Source: Patescibacteria group bacterium (GTDB lineage Bacteria; Patescibacteriota; Microgenomatia; UBA1406; GWC2-37-13). From it: 64,000 nt of DNA. The position numbers were made by a program, and so were the translations under genes. Location: positions 124,001 through 188,000 of the forward strand of contig BPJC01000001.1 of the NCBI GenBank assembly GCA_026004415.1, written 5' to 3'. The notes under the pieces were generated by a model. The model saw only the letters and a list, made by a program, of their open reading frames with translations. It ran no database searches and had not been told where the DNA came from. Positions 34,024 to 44,157 of this stretch are shown here, one piece after another; position 1 is the stretch's first letter, and every line of letters begins with the position of its first letter.

Positions 34024-36456
34024 ATGGGTTTTTTTAAAAAAAAATTGTTTATAACATTTTTTTTGTTAATATTACTAGATTCAGCGGTCTCAATCACTGT
34101 TTTTTCTCAGACTTCTGATATGGTATCTTCAAATGTCTTGAGAGAATCTAAAGTTTGTATTCTTCACAATAGTTTATATAGTTTTAATAAATCAGATACT
34201 TACAATGATCCAACCTCACCAGTGTACAGGTTTTATCCTTCTTATTCAGATAAAGTTTATCAGGATAAGGAAGAAGATAGATTGATTTTGGTTGGTAATT
34301 GTAGAAAAGATAAAAAAGGCCTTTTTATTAATGTGAATAATCTTATAGTTTGTGATACTTTTAATTTCATTCCTACTGATATTTCACAAGAAAATCGTTT
34401 GGGTGGAAATAAAATGGATCTTATTTTTCGACCAGGTGAAAAAATTACACTATTTAAGTCACATGAGTTAACTTTTTACAAAAAAGGAAGAGATAAAGAT
34501 ATTGATGAAAAAGATTTTATTAATTATTTGTATGAATTTAGCTCAGATGGTTTAAAAAAAGTTATGAGAAATGGAAACTATGATTTGACTCTAGAAAAAT
34601 TATTTCCAAATGCTAATGAAAAAAAAATTTATGCTATTAAATTTTCAGATATCGAAAATTCATATTCAAAGACCCCTAATTATAAGTTTGAAAGCTCAAT
34701 GCTACAGGAGGTTTCTTTGGCTGGAGACTCGGTTTTGTTTTCTGATCTTAATGAAAACGAAGACACAGTTGAACTTTCTTGCGGTAGTTCAGGTTATTGG
34801 TCTTTAGAAAAAATCACTGACTCCATAGATTATGAGGATGTAATCGGTAAGGTTGAGGAGCCACTAAAAAACTCACAGCCTAGACCAGAGTATTCAAATA
34901 TTTCGAATAATGCCGGAGTCTGCCTTCTTCATAATAACTTATATGCAGTTGATGAAAATACTGCTAAAGAAGATCCAAAACAGAGTCAAGTAGATACCCG
35001 TTATAGATTTTTTCCTTCTTCTCCAGATAACCGAGAAGACAGATTAATTTTAGTTAGTAATTGTAATGTTGTTAACTCCGGTGATAAAGCCAGCGTAGTT
35101 TGTGATACTTTTAATTCTATTCCCAACTTTGAAGCTATTTCTAATTTAGAAAATCGTTTTTGGAATGAAAATAATGATGCGATTGGAAGCAAAATGAAAC
35201 TCCTTTTTCAACCAGATCAAAAGATGTTTCTTTTTAAGTCTCATAAATTAACTTTCCACCAAGATGGAGATTTTAATGAGCAAAATTTCATTTCATATTT
35301 ATATGAACTTAGTTCGAATGGTTTAAAAAGGGTGCTAAGAGAAGGAGAAGTGAATCCAACCTTAAAAGAATTATTTTCAAATATCAACAGAAAAATTTAT
35401 GCTCTTAAATTTTCAGAGATCAAAAATTTAACTTCAACTAACAATGAGTCAACAGATTATTGGTTTGATAGCTTAATGCTAGATGAGTTTTCTTCAGCGT
35501 TAGATATTGGTTTTATTCAGACTATCGAAAATAACAATTCTATAGAATTTGTTGAGCTTTCTTGCAGTGGTTTAGGTTATTGGTCTGCGGATAAAAAGAC
35601 AACCATAATTAATCCTATAGATTCTCAAGATCTAGATAATATACTTAAAAAGGCTGACAAGCAATTACTGAATGCCGAATCTATAGGTCCGCTTGATGAT
35701 CAAATGCCTAAGGAAAGATGTGGCTCTATAAATCAACCTTGCTGTCATCCTGATGCCCTAAAAAAGTTTATAGAAGATGAGAATAAAATTGTCGGATTAG
35801 GTATAATCAAAAAAATCCCTTTTATAGGTGAAGATATCTATAATTATCTGGAACAGGTAAATGAATATACAGGGGAGATTATTAATAAAAAATATGGCCC
35901 CAACAGCGAGTTTTCCGCTGAAAAGTACTGTCTTCAAGGTGTGCCTATGCTTGAATATGATGGAGTTAGACGAATGTTGTCAAAAGATGATGTCGAGTCT
36001 AACAGCATTGAATATTTGAATAAGTATCTCGGGTGTAGGTGTTCCGATAAAATCGATTCTGAAGAACGGGTCTTGAATACTGCCAGTTTTAATTATTGCA
36101 ATAATCTTAATAATATATCTTTAACGAATAAGTGTTATATCAATATTGATCAATGCTCAAAGGTCGGTGGATTTTACTCTGCTCTAGGTTGTATTAGTCC
36201 TTCTTTAGAGGGTCTGTTTGGTTTAATTTCAGGAATTTTGTTGTCACTGGTTGGCACCTTTTCAGTCTTATGTTTGGTTTATGCGGGTTTTTTGGTTCAA
36301 ACATCTTCCGGAAATACAGACCAGGTTTCTAAGGCCAGGCAAATCGCAGTAAGGTGTCTGACTGGTTTGCTTGTTATAATCTTTGTCAGTTTTATTTTAG
36401 ATACTCTTTTTAGAGTATTATTTGGAGACACGATTTTTAAGTTTCTGTTATTTTAG
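34024..36456 (+). CDS. Large secreted protein with tandem repeats and a C-terminal VirB2/TrbC-like membrane hairpin
   Basis: An 810-aa protein. ATG 34024 gives a clear signal peptide (MGFFKKKLFITFFLLILLD); the frame is open further upstream but overlaps the previous gene. Two tandem copies of a roughly 220-residue domain follow, at about 43-262 and 298-523, each running from VCxLHNxLYxx through RLILVxNC, VCDTFN, KSHxLTF and ending VELSCxxxGYWS. Then come a cysteine-rich part (RCGSINQPCCHPDAL from about 565) and ALGCISPSLEG leading into two membrane helices separated by TSSGNTDQVSKARQIA, the layout of VirB2/TrbC pilins. Likely an outward-facing surface protein anchored through a pilin-like hairpin. 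No function is known to me. Confidence 0.75.
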   Translation: MGFFKKKLFITFFLLILLDSAVSITVFSQTSDMVSSNVLRESKVCILHNSLYSFNKSDTYNDPTSPVYRFYPSYSDKVYQDKEEDRLILVGNCRKDKKGLFINVNNLIVCDTFNFIPTDISQENRLGGNKMDLIFRPGEKITLFKSHELTFYKKGRDKDIDEKDFINYLYEFSSDGLKKVMRNGNYDLTLEKLFPNANEKKIYAIKFSDIENSYSKTPNYKFESSMLQEVSLAGDSVLFSDLNENEDTVELSCGSSGYWSLEKITDSIDYEDVIGKVEEPLKNSQPRPEYSNISNNAGVCLLHNNLYAVDENTAKEDPKQSQVDTRYRFFPSSPDNREDRLILVSNCNVVNSGDKASVVCDTFNSIPNFEAISNLENRFWNENNDAIGSKMKLLFQPDQKMFLFKSHKLTFHQDGDFNEQNFISYLYELSSNGLKRVLREGEVNPTLKELFSNINRKIYALKFSEIKNLTSTNNESTDYWFDSLMLDEFSSALDIGFIQTIENNNSIEFVELSCSGLGYWSADKKTTIINPIDSQDLDNILKKADKQLLNAESIGPLDDQMPKERCGSINQPCCHPDALKKFIEDENKIVGLGIIKKIPFIGEDIYNYLEQVNEYTGEIINKKYGPNSEFSAEKYCLQGVPMLEYDGVRRMLSKDDVESNSIEYLNKYLGCRCSDKIDSEERVLNTASFNYCNNLNNISLTNKCYINIDQCSKVGGFYSALGCISPSLEGLFGLISGILLSLVGTFSVLCLVYAGFLVQTSSGNTDQVSKARQIAVRCLTGLLVIIFVSFILDTLFRVLFGDTIFKFLLF

Positions 36457-36460
36457 TTGT

Positions 36461-38272
36461 TTACTTATTGTTGCCTTCGATTATCTCGCTTGTTCTTCTT
36501 GCTATTGTTTGTTGTCTTTGCTGTTGAATATAATCATTTATTGCATCCAATACCTCATTGTGTTTGATCAATCCAGTTTTTTCACCAATTTTTTCTAATA
36601 ATGGATTAGTTTGCAAGTATCGTTTTGCTACGTCTTTAAATCCAATCAAAGCTGGAACACTCTTAAGAGGAGCAAAAATATTAAATTCAGAGACTCCGGT
36701 ATCCTGAAGTCCAAGCATTGATCTTAGTTTAGTTGCTATTTTAGGAATCGAAAAGATAAGGGCAAATCCTATTAATATAGGCAGGGTAAATGTTTCTATC
36801 TGAATTCCCAATGGGCTAAGGAAAAAGCCTCCTCTGGAGGGCAGATCAGTCATAATATAATTTGCCACCATTAATATGGATACTGTAACAGGAAAAATAA
36901 TTAGTGTTGCAATTATTTTTTTAATCCAAGAGCTAAAGGCATTATTGCCTGGTATAACATTCGGTAGTATCAGAATTGGAGCAAACATTGTATAAAAAAT
37001 AAGCAAAAGGTAATTATAGATAATAAATCCAGATATAGCAAAACTTAAAAATAAGATTGAAATAGTTGCAATAAGAAAGATTGCTAGAGGTAATAGTCCT
37101 ATAGTTATAATAGAGTTAAATATAACCTTCCAAAAACCAGAAATTCCATCTTTTCCGATAAGTTTTGCTACTGCGTCTATCAAATTAAACGCAATGTTAG
37201 TTGATCCTGCAATTAATGTGTATACAACTAATCCCGATGCGGCAACTAATATTGCTTCAACATATTTTCTAATCTCTAAAGGCAGTAGGTTTATATAAGA
37301 TTCAGTTAGTAAATAAGCTGGTCCAGGTTGATTTATTATTTTAAAAACATCCCAAACTCCCGCATTGAGCACTTCTCTAATTTTGCTTCTTTTAACCTCT
37401 GGCAGATACTGTTGTATAAGAGTTTCTGTTTCCTTTATACAGTCTTCTTGGTTGGTTGATTCAAAACATCCATGTAGATACTTTAGGGCTTCGTCTCTTA
37501 AGTTTTCATCTTGGAAAACATTGTTTATTAGTTGTTGATTATTGTTGATGTAATCAGTTATAGATGGTTTGTAAAAAATGCTTATACTTAATCCTGTGGT
37601 GATGTACATTACGTCTATTAGAAAACCAACTATAGGAAAGGATAAATAAATTAGAATTATTGTTATTACAATACGAGGTAGGATTGTTTGCAAAGTTATC
37701 TCTGTTTGTGTACCTATAGGAACGCCGAATAAAATAATAAATCCTATAAACATACTTGCCAGGATAAGTACAAAAAATGCTAAGTTTCTGAACTTGGCCC
37801 AGATATCATAAATTGGCAGAATTGCTGTTAATCCTGTTCCGGTTATAATGCCTTGTAGGTTTGTTTGAGCATATGTTTTAGGTATTAGGTTAACTTCTTT
37901 TAGTTTTGCCAGCGTCCAAGCTGTTCCTGATGGAGGTAGATTAGAAAAAGCCAGTTCTATTGGTTTTGATAAATAGTAGGTCAAAGGTTTGTTATTTGTT
38001 GATTCACAGAAGTATCCTGTTAAGGTACAGTAAACTTGTTCTATTGAAATTGCTGTGTTTGGTCCTAATTTGTCGGCAACATTTTTAATAGCTTTTTGGG
38101 CTAATTCAAGATTATAGTCTCTTTGCCTAACTGCAGTTTTATTTAGCATTTGTTCCTTATTTGCGGCTTTGTAGAATAAGGTTACTATTATAATTAGTAC
38201 AGCCAAATATAACAGTATTTTGTAGAAAATCTTTGTTAAGTTTAGTAATTGTTTATAAAATAGCAACAACAT
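36461..38272 (-). CDS. VirB6/TrbL-like polytopic membrane protein
   Basis: A 603-aa membrane protein with an N-terminal helix, an exposed region of about 120 residues, and then several strongly hydrophobic segments grouped as in VirB6/TrbL inner-membrane channel components of type IV secretion systems: LAFFVLILASMFIGFIILFG, RIVITIILIYLSFPIVGFLI, and a cluster around LLPLAIFLIATISILFLSF. The C-terminal tail is soluble and Gln/Arg-rich. There is no enzyme motif. It converges on the repeat/VirB2-like protein gene with a 4-bp gap and is co-oriented, 1 bp apart, with the lytic-transglycosylase-like gene. The call rests on topology and context. Confidence 0.6.
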   Translation of the reverse strand: MLLLFYKQLLNLTKIFYKILLYLAVLIIIVTLFYKAANKEQMLNKTAVRQRDYNLELAQKAIKNVADKLGPNTAISIEQVYCTLTGYFCESTNNKPLTYYLSKPIELAFSNLPPSGTAWTLAKLKEVNLIPKTYAQTNLQGIITGTGLTAILPIYDIWAKFRNLAFFVLILASMFIGFIILFGVPIGTQTEITLQTILPRIVITIILIYLSFPIVGFLIDVMYITTGLSISIFYKPSITDYINNNQQLINNVFQDENLRDEALKYLHGCFESTNQEDCIKETETLIQQYLPEVKRSKIREVLNAGVWDVFKIINQPGPAYLLTESYINLLPLEIRKYVEAILVAASGLVVYTLIAGSTNIAFNLIDAVAKLIGKDGISGFWKVIFNSIITIGLLPLAIFLIATISILFLSFAISGFIIYNYLLLIFYTMFAPILILPNVIPGNNAFSSWIKKIIATLIIFPVTVSILMVANYIMTDLPSRGGFFLSPLGIQIETFTLPILIGFALIFSIPKIATKLRSMLGLQDTGVSEFNIFAPLKSVPALIGFKDVAKRYLQTNPLLEKIGEKTGLIKHNEVLDAINDYIQQQRQQTIARRTSEIIEGNNK

Positions 38273-38273
38273 A

Positions 38274-39680
38274 TTAATCTCCTAAACTTTGATAAATATC
38301 ATACACAAACTCACAGTATGTTTTATTGTTTAATCTTGCGTAAGTTGCTGTACAGTTGCCATAATATCTTACTGCTGCTCGGAAAACTTCATCTTTTGTC
38401 CAGTTGGTATTTTTGGATTTTGTAGCGCTGTCTGTTTTTATTTTTTCTGCCGCGGCATAAAGGTTGTCTAGCAAGTTGCAGACATTTGGATCTCTTTTTT
38501 CAGCCTCATATTTGTTTACTGCATCGCCGTATGTAAGCCAGGCATTTGGACAGCCTCCTTTTGTGTTAAGACACTCCCCGTTCCAACAGCACTGTGAGCA
38601 GCTATAATCACCTTTGTTGTCATAACCTATTGTCATCTGCATTGGTCCTGCCGCTGAACAGATATTAGGACCACATCCTGGAATGACATAGTTTGGTTTG
38701 ATATAAGTCTCGATTTCATAAGATGATAGATTTAGATAATTAGGGCCTTCTATTATTAATATTGCTTTAAAAACTCCAAAGGGAACACCTACTTTTTGGC
38801 TTATGTATGATAATAATGTGTCGAGTGTTGGGTTTTTAGGCAGGTTTGAGATTTGTTTTTGAATACTGTTTTGAACTAAGTTTTGAAGTCTATTAAGATC
38901 GTCTACTGAACTTTGGTTTGGATTTTGCAGATCCTCCAATAGTTCTTCTCTGTTAATATCTATGTTTTGGAAAGCAGTTATGGCTTTTTCAATTTGATCA
39001 GTGATTGATCCTTCATTTATTTTTCTGTTTCTGCTGAAAAAAATCTCATTTCTCTCTTGCATTAATAGTTTTGGGTCTTGGTCAATGTATAATGAGTTAA
39101 ACTGCTTCATTAGTTTTATCTTGCCTTCGTTGTTTATAACTGTTTTTACAGAGTCAATATCAGTTACAATTATCTCGCCTAAAGCATTATTAACTACTAT
39201 GTTGTTTGGTATTGGAACTGCTGTTGGTGTAAGAGTTCCAATTGTTTGGGTTTGGTTTTGTTTAGAATTATTAGTGATGATTGTTAAGTCAGGTTGATAC
39301 GAAAAATTTATAAAAGCGTTTTTTATCTCTTCCGCAGCTGATTCTTTAAATGGTAAGGCGTATAATGTCTGCAGTTTAGTTTTAACAATTTGTTCTTTTT
39401 CTTCAGTTTTTGTCGTATTATCGATCTGTTCTTTAAAGTTTAGTTCCAATATTTTTTTTTGAACATCTGATAATTTATTTGTTTCAGTTCTTGATACTTG
39501 ATTATCGTTTTCATTTGGTAGGGTATTTTCTCCCATATTGTTTTCAACATTTCCTGTTAAATCAGTACTTTGATCGATATTCTTTCGGCTTAAAATAAAG
39601 TATAACGCAATTGCCAAAATTAAAACTATTATTATTGCAACAATTAAAAATTTTTTTATTAGTTCAATTTTATTATCCAC
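38274..39680 (-). CDS. Membrane-anchored lytic-transglycosylase-like (VirB1-like) protein
   Basis: A 468-aa protein from a GTG start, with one N-terminal membrane helix (residues 10-31) and a long polar stalk. From about residue 300 it has a lysozyme-fold-like domain: PFGVFKAILIIEGPNYLNL with a candidate catalytic Glu, then CSAAGPMQMTIG, matching the G-x-MQ motif of transglycosylases. Inserted after it is a cysteine-rich loop (GDYSCSQCCWNGECLNTKGGC). VirB1-type enzymes open the peptidoglycan for secretion machines, which fits the neighbouring VirB6-like gene, 1 bp downstream. The cysteines imply disulfides outside the membrane. Confidence 0.6.
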   Translation of the reverse strand: MDNKIELIKKFLIVAIIIVLILAIALYFILSRKNIDQSTDLTGNVENNMGENTLPNENDNQVSRTETNKLSDVQKKILELNFKEQIDNTTKTEEKEQIVKTKLQTLYALPFKESAAEEIKNAFINFSYQPDLTIITNNSKQNQTQTIGTLTPTAVPIPNNIVVNNALGEIIVTDIDSVKTVINNEGKIKLMKQFNSLYIDQDPKLLMQERNEIFFSRNRKINEGSITDQIEKAITAFQNIDINREELLEDLQNPNQSSVDDLNRLQNLVQNSIQKQISNLPKNPTLDTLLSYISQKVGVPFGVFKAILIIEGPNYLNLSSYEIETYIKPNYVIPGCGPNICSAAGPMQMTIGYDNKGDYSCSQCCWNGECLNTKGGCPNAWLTYGDAVNKYEAEKRDPNVCNLLDNLYAAAEKIKTDSATKSKNTNWTKDEVFRAAVRYYGNCTATYARLNNKTYCEFVYDIYQSLGD

Positions 39681-39683
39681 TGA

Positions 39684-39712
39684 TTGACAAGAGTGTAAAT
39701 TTTTATCATAAT
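39684..39712 (+). promoter_or_regulatory. Strong promoter for the Clp-like gene
   Basis: TTGACA at 39684-39689, 17-nt spacer, CATAAT at 39707-39712. The ATG at 39721 is 8 nt past the -10 box, so the transcript should begin at or within about two bases of the start codon. The gap to the divergent gene is only 40 bp. Confidence 0.65.
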
Positions 39713-39720
39713 AAGATTAT

Positions 39721-42700
39721 ATGTTAAATTTTATTAAAAAGATATCGTCAAATTCAAGTCAAAATAATAATCAGAATAAAAATGATGACAATTCCAATAC
39801 TGTAGTTGACCAGACAAAAGTAACAGTTACTAATCAAACAACTCAAACAACTCCAGCAAATGTGACTCAAGGTGATCAAACTGTTATTGATGCTCAAACG
39901 CAAAATATTGGCAAAAACACAGCAGATGTTAGCGCAGATGTTGGATCTAGTGATCAGGTTGTGCAGAGATTAGTTCAAGGTCAGCAAGTGGTTGAAACAG
40001 TTGGACAACCTGCTGTATCTTTAGGTCAGGCACAAACTCAGTCAGAAGAAAAGATTGATCAGCAGGTTTCCAGCTCTGTGCCGTCTGAGAGCAATGATTT
40101 AGATCTCAAAGCAGATGTGGGCGCTAATCAACCTGCAGATAATACAGCAAAACAGTCTGATCTTTCTGCGGTTTCTGGTTCTCAGAGTTCTGATCAAGAA
40201 CAGAAAAAAGTTGATTCTGTAAACCAATCACAGAACAAAAATGACGAGATGTCAAAAACAGAAAAGATTGATTTTTTAACTCACTTGACCCAAAGATCCA
40301 ACAAGGTTATGTTTACAGCTCAACAAAAGGCTAAAGAATTAGGAGATGAAAATGTAGATACTCAGCATTTGTTGTTTGGTTTAATTAAAGACCCTGGCAT
40401 TTACTCTTTACTTACAGAAGTTGGTGTCCAGGTTCAAATAGTAGAGGCTGAATTAGCCAGATTTTTAACTGCAAAAAACAAACCAGTAAAGACTACAGCT
40501 ATACAACCAACTCCTCGAGTTAAAAAGGTGTTGTCAGATTCACTTGTAATAGCTAGGAAACAAGGGTATGAGTTTATTTCTCCTGAGCATATATTGATCG
40601 CTGTTTATAAAGAAGGTGATGGAGTGGGCGCCAGAGTTTTGCAAAAAGTAGGTTTGGATATAAACAAACTAGAGAAAAAAGTTTTAGGTCAGAACAAGAT
40701 TGAACAAAAAGATAATCAAGATAAGTCGTCGGGTGGCTTTGATCTATCGCAGTACACAATAGATCTTACAGAAAAAGCCGCTCAGGGTTTGCTTGATCCT
40801 GTTGTTGAGAGATCAGATATTATTGAGAGAATAATTCATATATTATCAAGAAGAAGAAAAAACAACCCTGTTTTAACAGGCGAGGCTGGTGTCGGTAAAA
40901 CAGCTATTGTTGAAGGCCTAGCTCAAAGAATTGTTAAAAAAGAGGTTCCAGATAATCTTTTGGATAAAAAGATTTTGCAACTTGATCTGATGAGTGTTAT
41001 AGCAGGAGCAAGTCATAGAGGAGAGTTTGAGGAAAGAATGAAACAGATTATAGAGCAAGTGTCTGGCAGTCAGGGACAGATTATACTGTTTATAGATGAA
41101 ATACATAATATAGTAGGAGCAGGAGCCGCAGGTGATAGCGGTTTAGATGCATCAAACTTTTTAAAACCTGCTTTAGCTAGAGGAGAGATACAAGTATTGG
41201 GAGCAACGACTATAGATGAATATAGAAAATATATAGAAAAAGATGCGGCATTAGAAAGACGTTTTCAACCAGTGTTTGTCCCGGAGCCTACTGTTGAACA
41301 AGCAGTTAATATGCTTAAGGCTTTAAAGGATAAATATGAGGCTTATCATAAAGTAAAGATTCCAGATTCAGCGCTTGAGACTGCTGTTGTTTTGTCCAAA
41401 AGATATGTAGGCGGTAGATTTTTGCCCGACAAGGCAGTTGATCTTATAGACGAGGCGGCCGCAGCTGTAAGGCTACCTTTAATATCTTTGCCAGAAGAGA
41501 TTAAAACATTAGAACAAAAACTGTCTTTATTGAATCAAGAACTTGATGAAGCTAAAAAATCTAAAAATAAGGTTACAGCTAAGAACTTAATGAAAAAAAT
41601 CCAAGATACTCAGGATTTGTTAAAACAAAAACAGGAAGAGTATGCTATGGCAAAAGCTAATTCTAATATTGAAGTTACAGATGAGATTATAAAGAGAGTA
41701 ATCTCCTCTTGGACAGGTATTCCTTTATCTAAAATATCTGCCTCTGAAACTGAAAAATTATTAAATCTTGAGCAGATAATTCATGAGAGACTGATTGACC
41801 AGGAAGGCGCTGTTAAATCAGTATCAGAGGCGATTAGAAGGTCTCGCGCTGGTTTAAAGTCGGAAAAAAGACCTATTGGAAGTTTTGTGTTTTTAGGACC
41901 CACAGGTGTTGGAAAAACAGAGCTGGCTAAGACTTTGGCAGAGGTTCTTTTTGGCGATGAGCTGTCTTTAATTAGATTTGATATGACTGAGTATATGCAA
42001 AAACATGAGGTTGCCAAACTTTTGGGAGCTCCACCGGGATATGTAGGTTATGAAGAAGGAGGCAAACTTACAGAAGCTGTCAGAACTAAACCTTACTCTG
42101 TTGTTTTGTTCGATGAGATAGAGAAGGCACATCCTGATATTTTTAATATCTTGCTTCAGATCTTAGATGATGGCAGACTTACTGATAATAAGGGCAGGGT
42201 TATTTCATTTAAAAACACAATAGTTATCTGTACTTCAAATATAGGCACTAAAACTATTCAAAAGGAGCTTCTTAAAGAAGGCTTAAGCGAAGTGGAACCA
42301 GAAAGAATTATAGATGTACTGCAACAGGATGGCGACAGCTATAAAGTTTTTAAAGCAAACAAAATTTATATTAAAATCAAAGACTCCAGTTGGCAAAAAC
42401 AGTCTTTGTCAGATTTTTTCTCAGATAAAAAAATAACAGACTCTCAACTTATAAGTTTTCCTCACAAAATAGATACTTTAACTTATACAGCAGATAAAGA
42501 GGTTATCTCATCAGGAGATTTATTATACACAAGAGATCTTAAATCAAAAGAGTATACAACCTCAAGTTTAAAAGATTACTTTAAAGGTTTTAGCATTGTG
42601 TCAAAAACAGAACATGAGCCTGATTTTCCAGTTGAAAGATGGAAAACCCATTACTTTGATCAGACAAAAGAGGTAATTACATTAAGAGATATGGTTTGGG

Positions 42701-43827
42701 TTCGTAAACTTAAAGAGAAGACTTGGACATTAATGAGTCTAAAAGATTACTTTGCCAATGAAACAGTTGTAAACTCCCAAGACAAACTGCCAACAGATTA
42801 TCTTGATCTGCATACTCGAATTAACAATAAAGAGGCTGTAATAGTAAAAGAAAAGGTTTGGTTAAAAGAAGAAGATGGATGGAAGTCTTATTTATTATCA
42901 GAGTTTTTAGGAGAGTATCCTTGGCAAAAAGATAAAAATGAGTTGAGTAAAGTTGAAGAAGATGTTTACAAGAGAATTAAGGCTAAAGTAATGGATGAGT
43001 TAGGTCAATTTTTCAGACCTGAGTTAATTAATAGATTTGATGAAGTTATTGTTTTCGAACCTTTAAAGTATGAACATATGAAAGAGATTGTTAAACTGCA
43101 GTTAAAGGATTTGGAAAAGAGATTATCAGAACAAGGTTTTGGTTTTAGTTATACACAAAGAGCAATTTTGGCAATAGTTAAACTTGGATTTGACCCAGTC
43201 TTTGGAGCAAGACCATTAAGAAGAGCCATACAGATAAACATTGAAAATGTGTTATCTACCCAGATTATCTCTGGAAGTCTAAAACCTGGAGATTTTATAG
43301 AGTTAGATTATGAAAATAACAAATTTGTTTTCAACAGGATAGATCCAGCGTTAATTGAGTTGGAGCAAACAGATTACAATATCAGCAGGCAAAGTTTTGT
43401 CTGTAAAAACTGCGGACACAGTTTTGAAACTGAAGTAGTTGAGAATGCCACTATAATCTGTTCTAAATGTTTGGCATATGGAGATAAACTTGAGCCAGTT
43501 AGTCAATCAAAAGAGAATACAAGCAAAGACTCATCTGTTAAAACTCAAAAAGAAGAAAGTATTGAAAATTCAGATCAGCAAAAGACAAAATTATCAAACA
43601 ATGAAACAGGTTTAATTGATAATGACCAAGATCAGTCTGAAACTCAAAAACAGGTTAATCAAAACAATAAAACACAACCTGATAATAATAAAGCAACTAA
43701 TCAGATGTCTGCCAATGGAACTGCTGATATTGACACAGGCAGTTTATCTGTTGAAGACAAATTGCAGAACCAAGAACAGACCTCAGAAAATGCAGAGTCC
43801 AATCAAACAGTAGCAGTTAGTAAATAA
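39721..43827 (+). CDS. ClpC/ClpB-type AAA+ unfoldase with repeat insertion in the second ATPase domain and a C-terminal zinc ribbon
   Basis: A 1,368-aa protein, far larger than usual ClpC (about 820). Residues 1-180 are low-complexity Gln/Asn/Thr/Ser. Residues 185-325 are a Clp N domain. AAA-1 has Walker [14 protein letters not shown] (387-399) and Walker [13 protein letters not shown]; a short middle region follows. AAA-2 has [13 protein letters not shown] (726-738), [13 protein letters not shown] and sensor TSNIGT. At about 862-1078 a roughly 215-residue insertion with four repeats intervenes before the arginine-finger region [13 protein letters not shown]. The D2 small domain is followed by a zinc ribbon (C1228, C1231, C1247, C1250) and a 110-residue polar tail. 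No clpP is nearby. Both ATPase sites look intact. Confidence 0.9.
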   Translation: MLNFIKKISSNSSQNNNQNKNDDNSNTVVDQTKVTVTNQTTQTTPANVTQGDQTVIDAQTQNIGKNTADVSADVGSSDQVVQRLVQGQQVVETVGQPAVSLGQAQTQSEEKIDQQVSSSVPSESNDLDLKADVGANQPADNTAKQSDLSAVSGSQSSDQEQKKVDSVNQSQNKNDEMSKTEKIDFLTHLTQRSNKVMFTAQQKAKELGDENVDTQHLLFGLIKDPGIYSLLTEVGVQVQIVEAELARFLTAKNKPVKTTAIQPTPRVKKVLSDSLVIARKQGYEFISPEHILIAVYKEGDGVGARVLQKVGLDINKLEKKVLGQNKIEQKDNQDKSSGGFDLSQYTIDLTEKAAQGLLDPVVERSDIIERIIHILSRRRKNNPVLTGEAGVGKTAIVEGLAQRIVKKEVPDNLLDKKILQLDLMSVIAGASHRGEFEERMKQIIEQVSGSQGQIILFIDEIHNIVGAGAAGDSGLDASNFLKPALARGEIQVLGATTIDEYRKYIEKDAALERRFQPVFVPEPTVEQAVNMLKALKDKYEAYHKVKIPDSALETAVVLSKRYVGGRFLPDKAVDLIDEAAAAVRLPLISLPEEIKTLEQKLSLLNQELDEAKKSKNKVTAKNLMKKIQDTQDLLKQKQEEYAMAKANSNIEVTDEIIKRVISSWTGIPLSKISASETEKLLNLEQIIHERLIDQEGAVKSVSEAIRRSRAGLKSEKRPIGSFVFLGPTGVGKTELAKTLAEVLFGDELSLIRFDMTEYMQKHEVAKLLGAPPGYVGYEEGGKLTEAVRTKPYSVVLFDEIEKAHPDIFNILLQILDDGRLTDNKGRVISFKNTIVICTSNIGTKTIQKELLKEGLSEVEPERIIDVLQQDGDSYKVFKANKIYIKIKDSSWQKQSLSDFFSDKKITDSQLISFPHKIDTLTYTADKEVISSGDLLYTRDLKSKEYTTSSLKDYFKGFSIVSKTEHEPDFPVERWKTHYFDQTKEVITLRDMVWVRKLKEKTWTLMSLKDYFANETVVNSQDKLPTDYLDLHTRINNKEAVIVKEKVWLKEEDGWKSYLLSEFLGEYPWQKDKNELSKVEEDVYKRIKAKVMDELGQFFRPELINRFDEVIVFEPLKYEHMKEIVKLQLKDLEKRLSEQGFGFSYTQRAILAIVKLGFDPVFGARPLRRAIQINIENVLSTQIISGSLKPGDFIELDYENNKFVFNRIDPALIELEQTDYNISRQSFVCKNCGHSFETEVVENATIICSKCLAYGDKLEPVSQSKENTSKDSSVKTQKEESIENSDQQKTKLSNNETGLIDNDQDQSETQKQVNQNNKTQPDNNKATNQMSANGTADIDTGSLSVEDKLQNQEQTSENAESNQTVAVSK
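42337..42930 (+). repeat. Four imperfect protein repeats inside the Clp AAA-2 domain
   Basis: Translated units begin near residues 873, 926, 983 and 1037. Each has the pattern V-x(4-6)-hydrophobic-Y/W-x-(R/K)-x-L-K-x(2-4)-W/Y-x(3)-SL-x-D/E-Y/F-F. Examples: [40 protein letters not shown]. The period is about 53-57 residues and the last unit is shorter. Confidence 0.75.
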
Positions 43828-44157
43828 ATGTATATGTTGTTTTATACTCTGTTGGCGCAAAGAATAGTAATAAATGGCAAAGAGATAAAGGGTCCTTTAA
43901 GGGGAGATATTACAACTGTTTGGGATTTGCTTTCATTATTGTTTAATTTTGGTTTAGGTTTTGTAGGTATTATATTGGTAATTACTTTTATTATGGCTGG
44001 TTATGATCTTATTAACTCTCAGGGTAATCCAGATAAGTTTTCTGAAGCTAGGAAAAAATTAACAGGAGCAATTATTGGTTTAGTTCTTTTAAGTTTTTCT
44101 TTTGTTATTGTAAGAATTGTTGCTTATATCTTTAATCTTCAAGGTCCAGGTTTTTAA
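43828..44157 (+). CDS. Small VirB2/TrbC-like pilin-type membrane protein
   Basis: A 109-aa protein whose ATG directly follows the Clp stop codon with no gap; a second ATG two codons later is equally possible. It has an N-terminal hydrophobic start, then helix 1 (FGLGFVGIILVITFIMAGYD), the polar loop NSQGNPDKFSEARKKL and helix 2 (AIIGLVLLSFSFVIVRIVAY). This is the two-helix layout with a G-N-P-x-K loop seen in CPR VirB2/TrbC-like proteins and in the C-terminal hairpins of the two large proteins at 32.5-36.5 kb. Tight coupling to the Clp gene suggests co-expression. Its 3' end overlaps the convergent nucleotidyltransferase gene by 26 nt. Confidence 0.7.
   Translation: MYMLFYTLLAQRIVINGKEIKGPLRGDITTVWDLLSLLFNFGLGFVGIILVITFIMAGYDLINSQGNPDKFSEARKKLTGAIIGLVLLSFSFVIVRIVAYIFNLQGPGF

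Noticed and set aside
42304-42954. Intein or homing endonuclease in the Clp gene
   Set aside because: No Cys/Ser at the junctions with terminal His-Asn, no LAGLIDADG motif, and the inserted sequence consists of short repeats.
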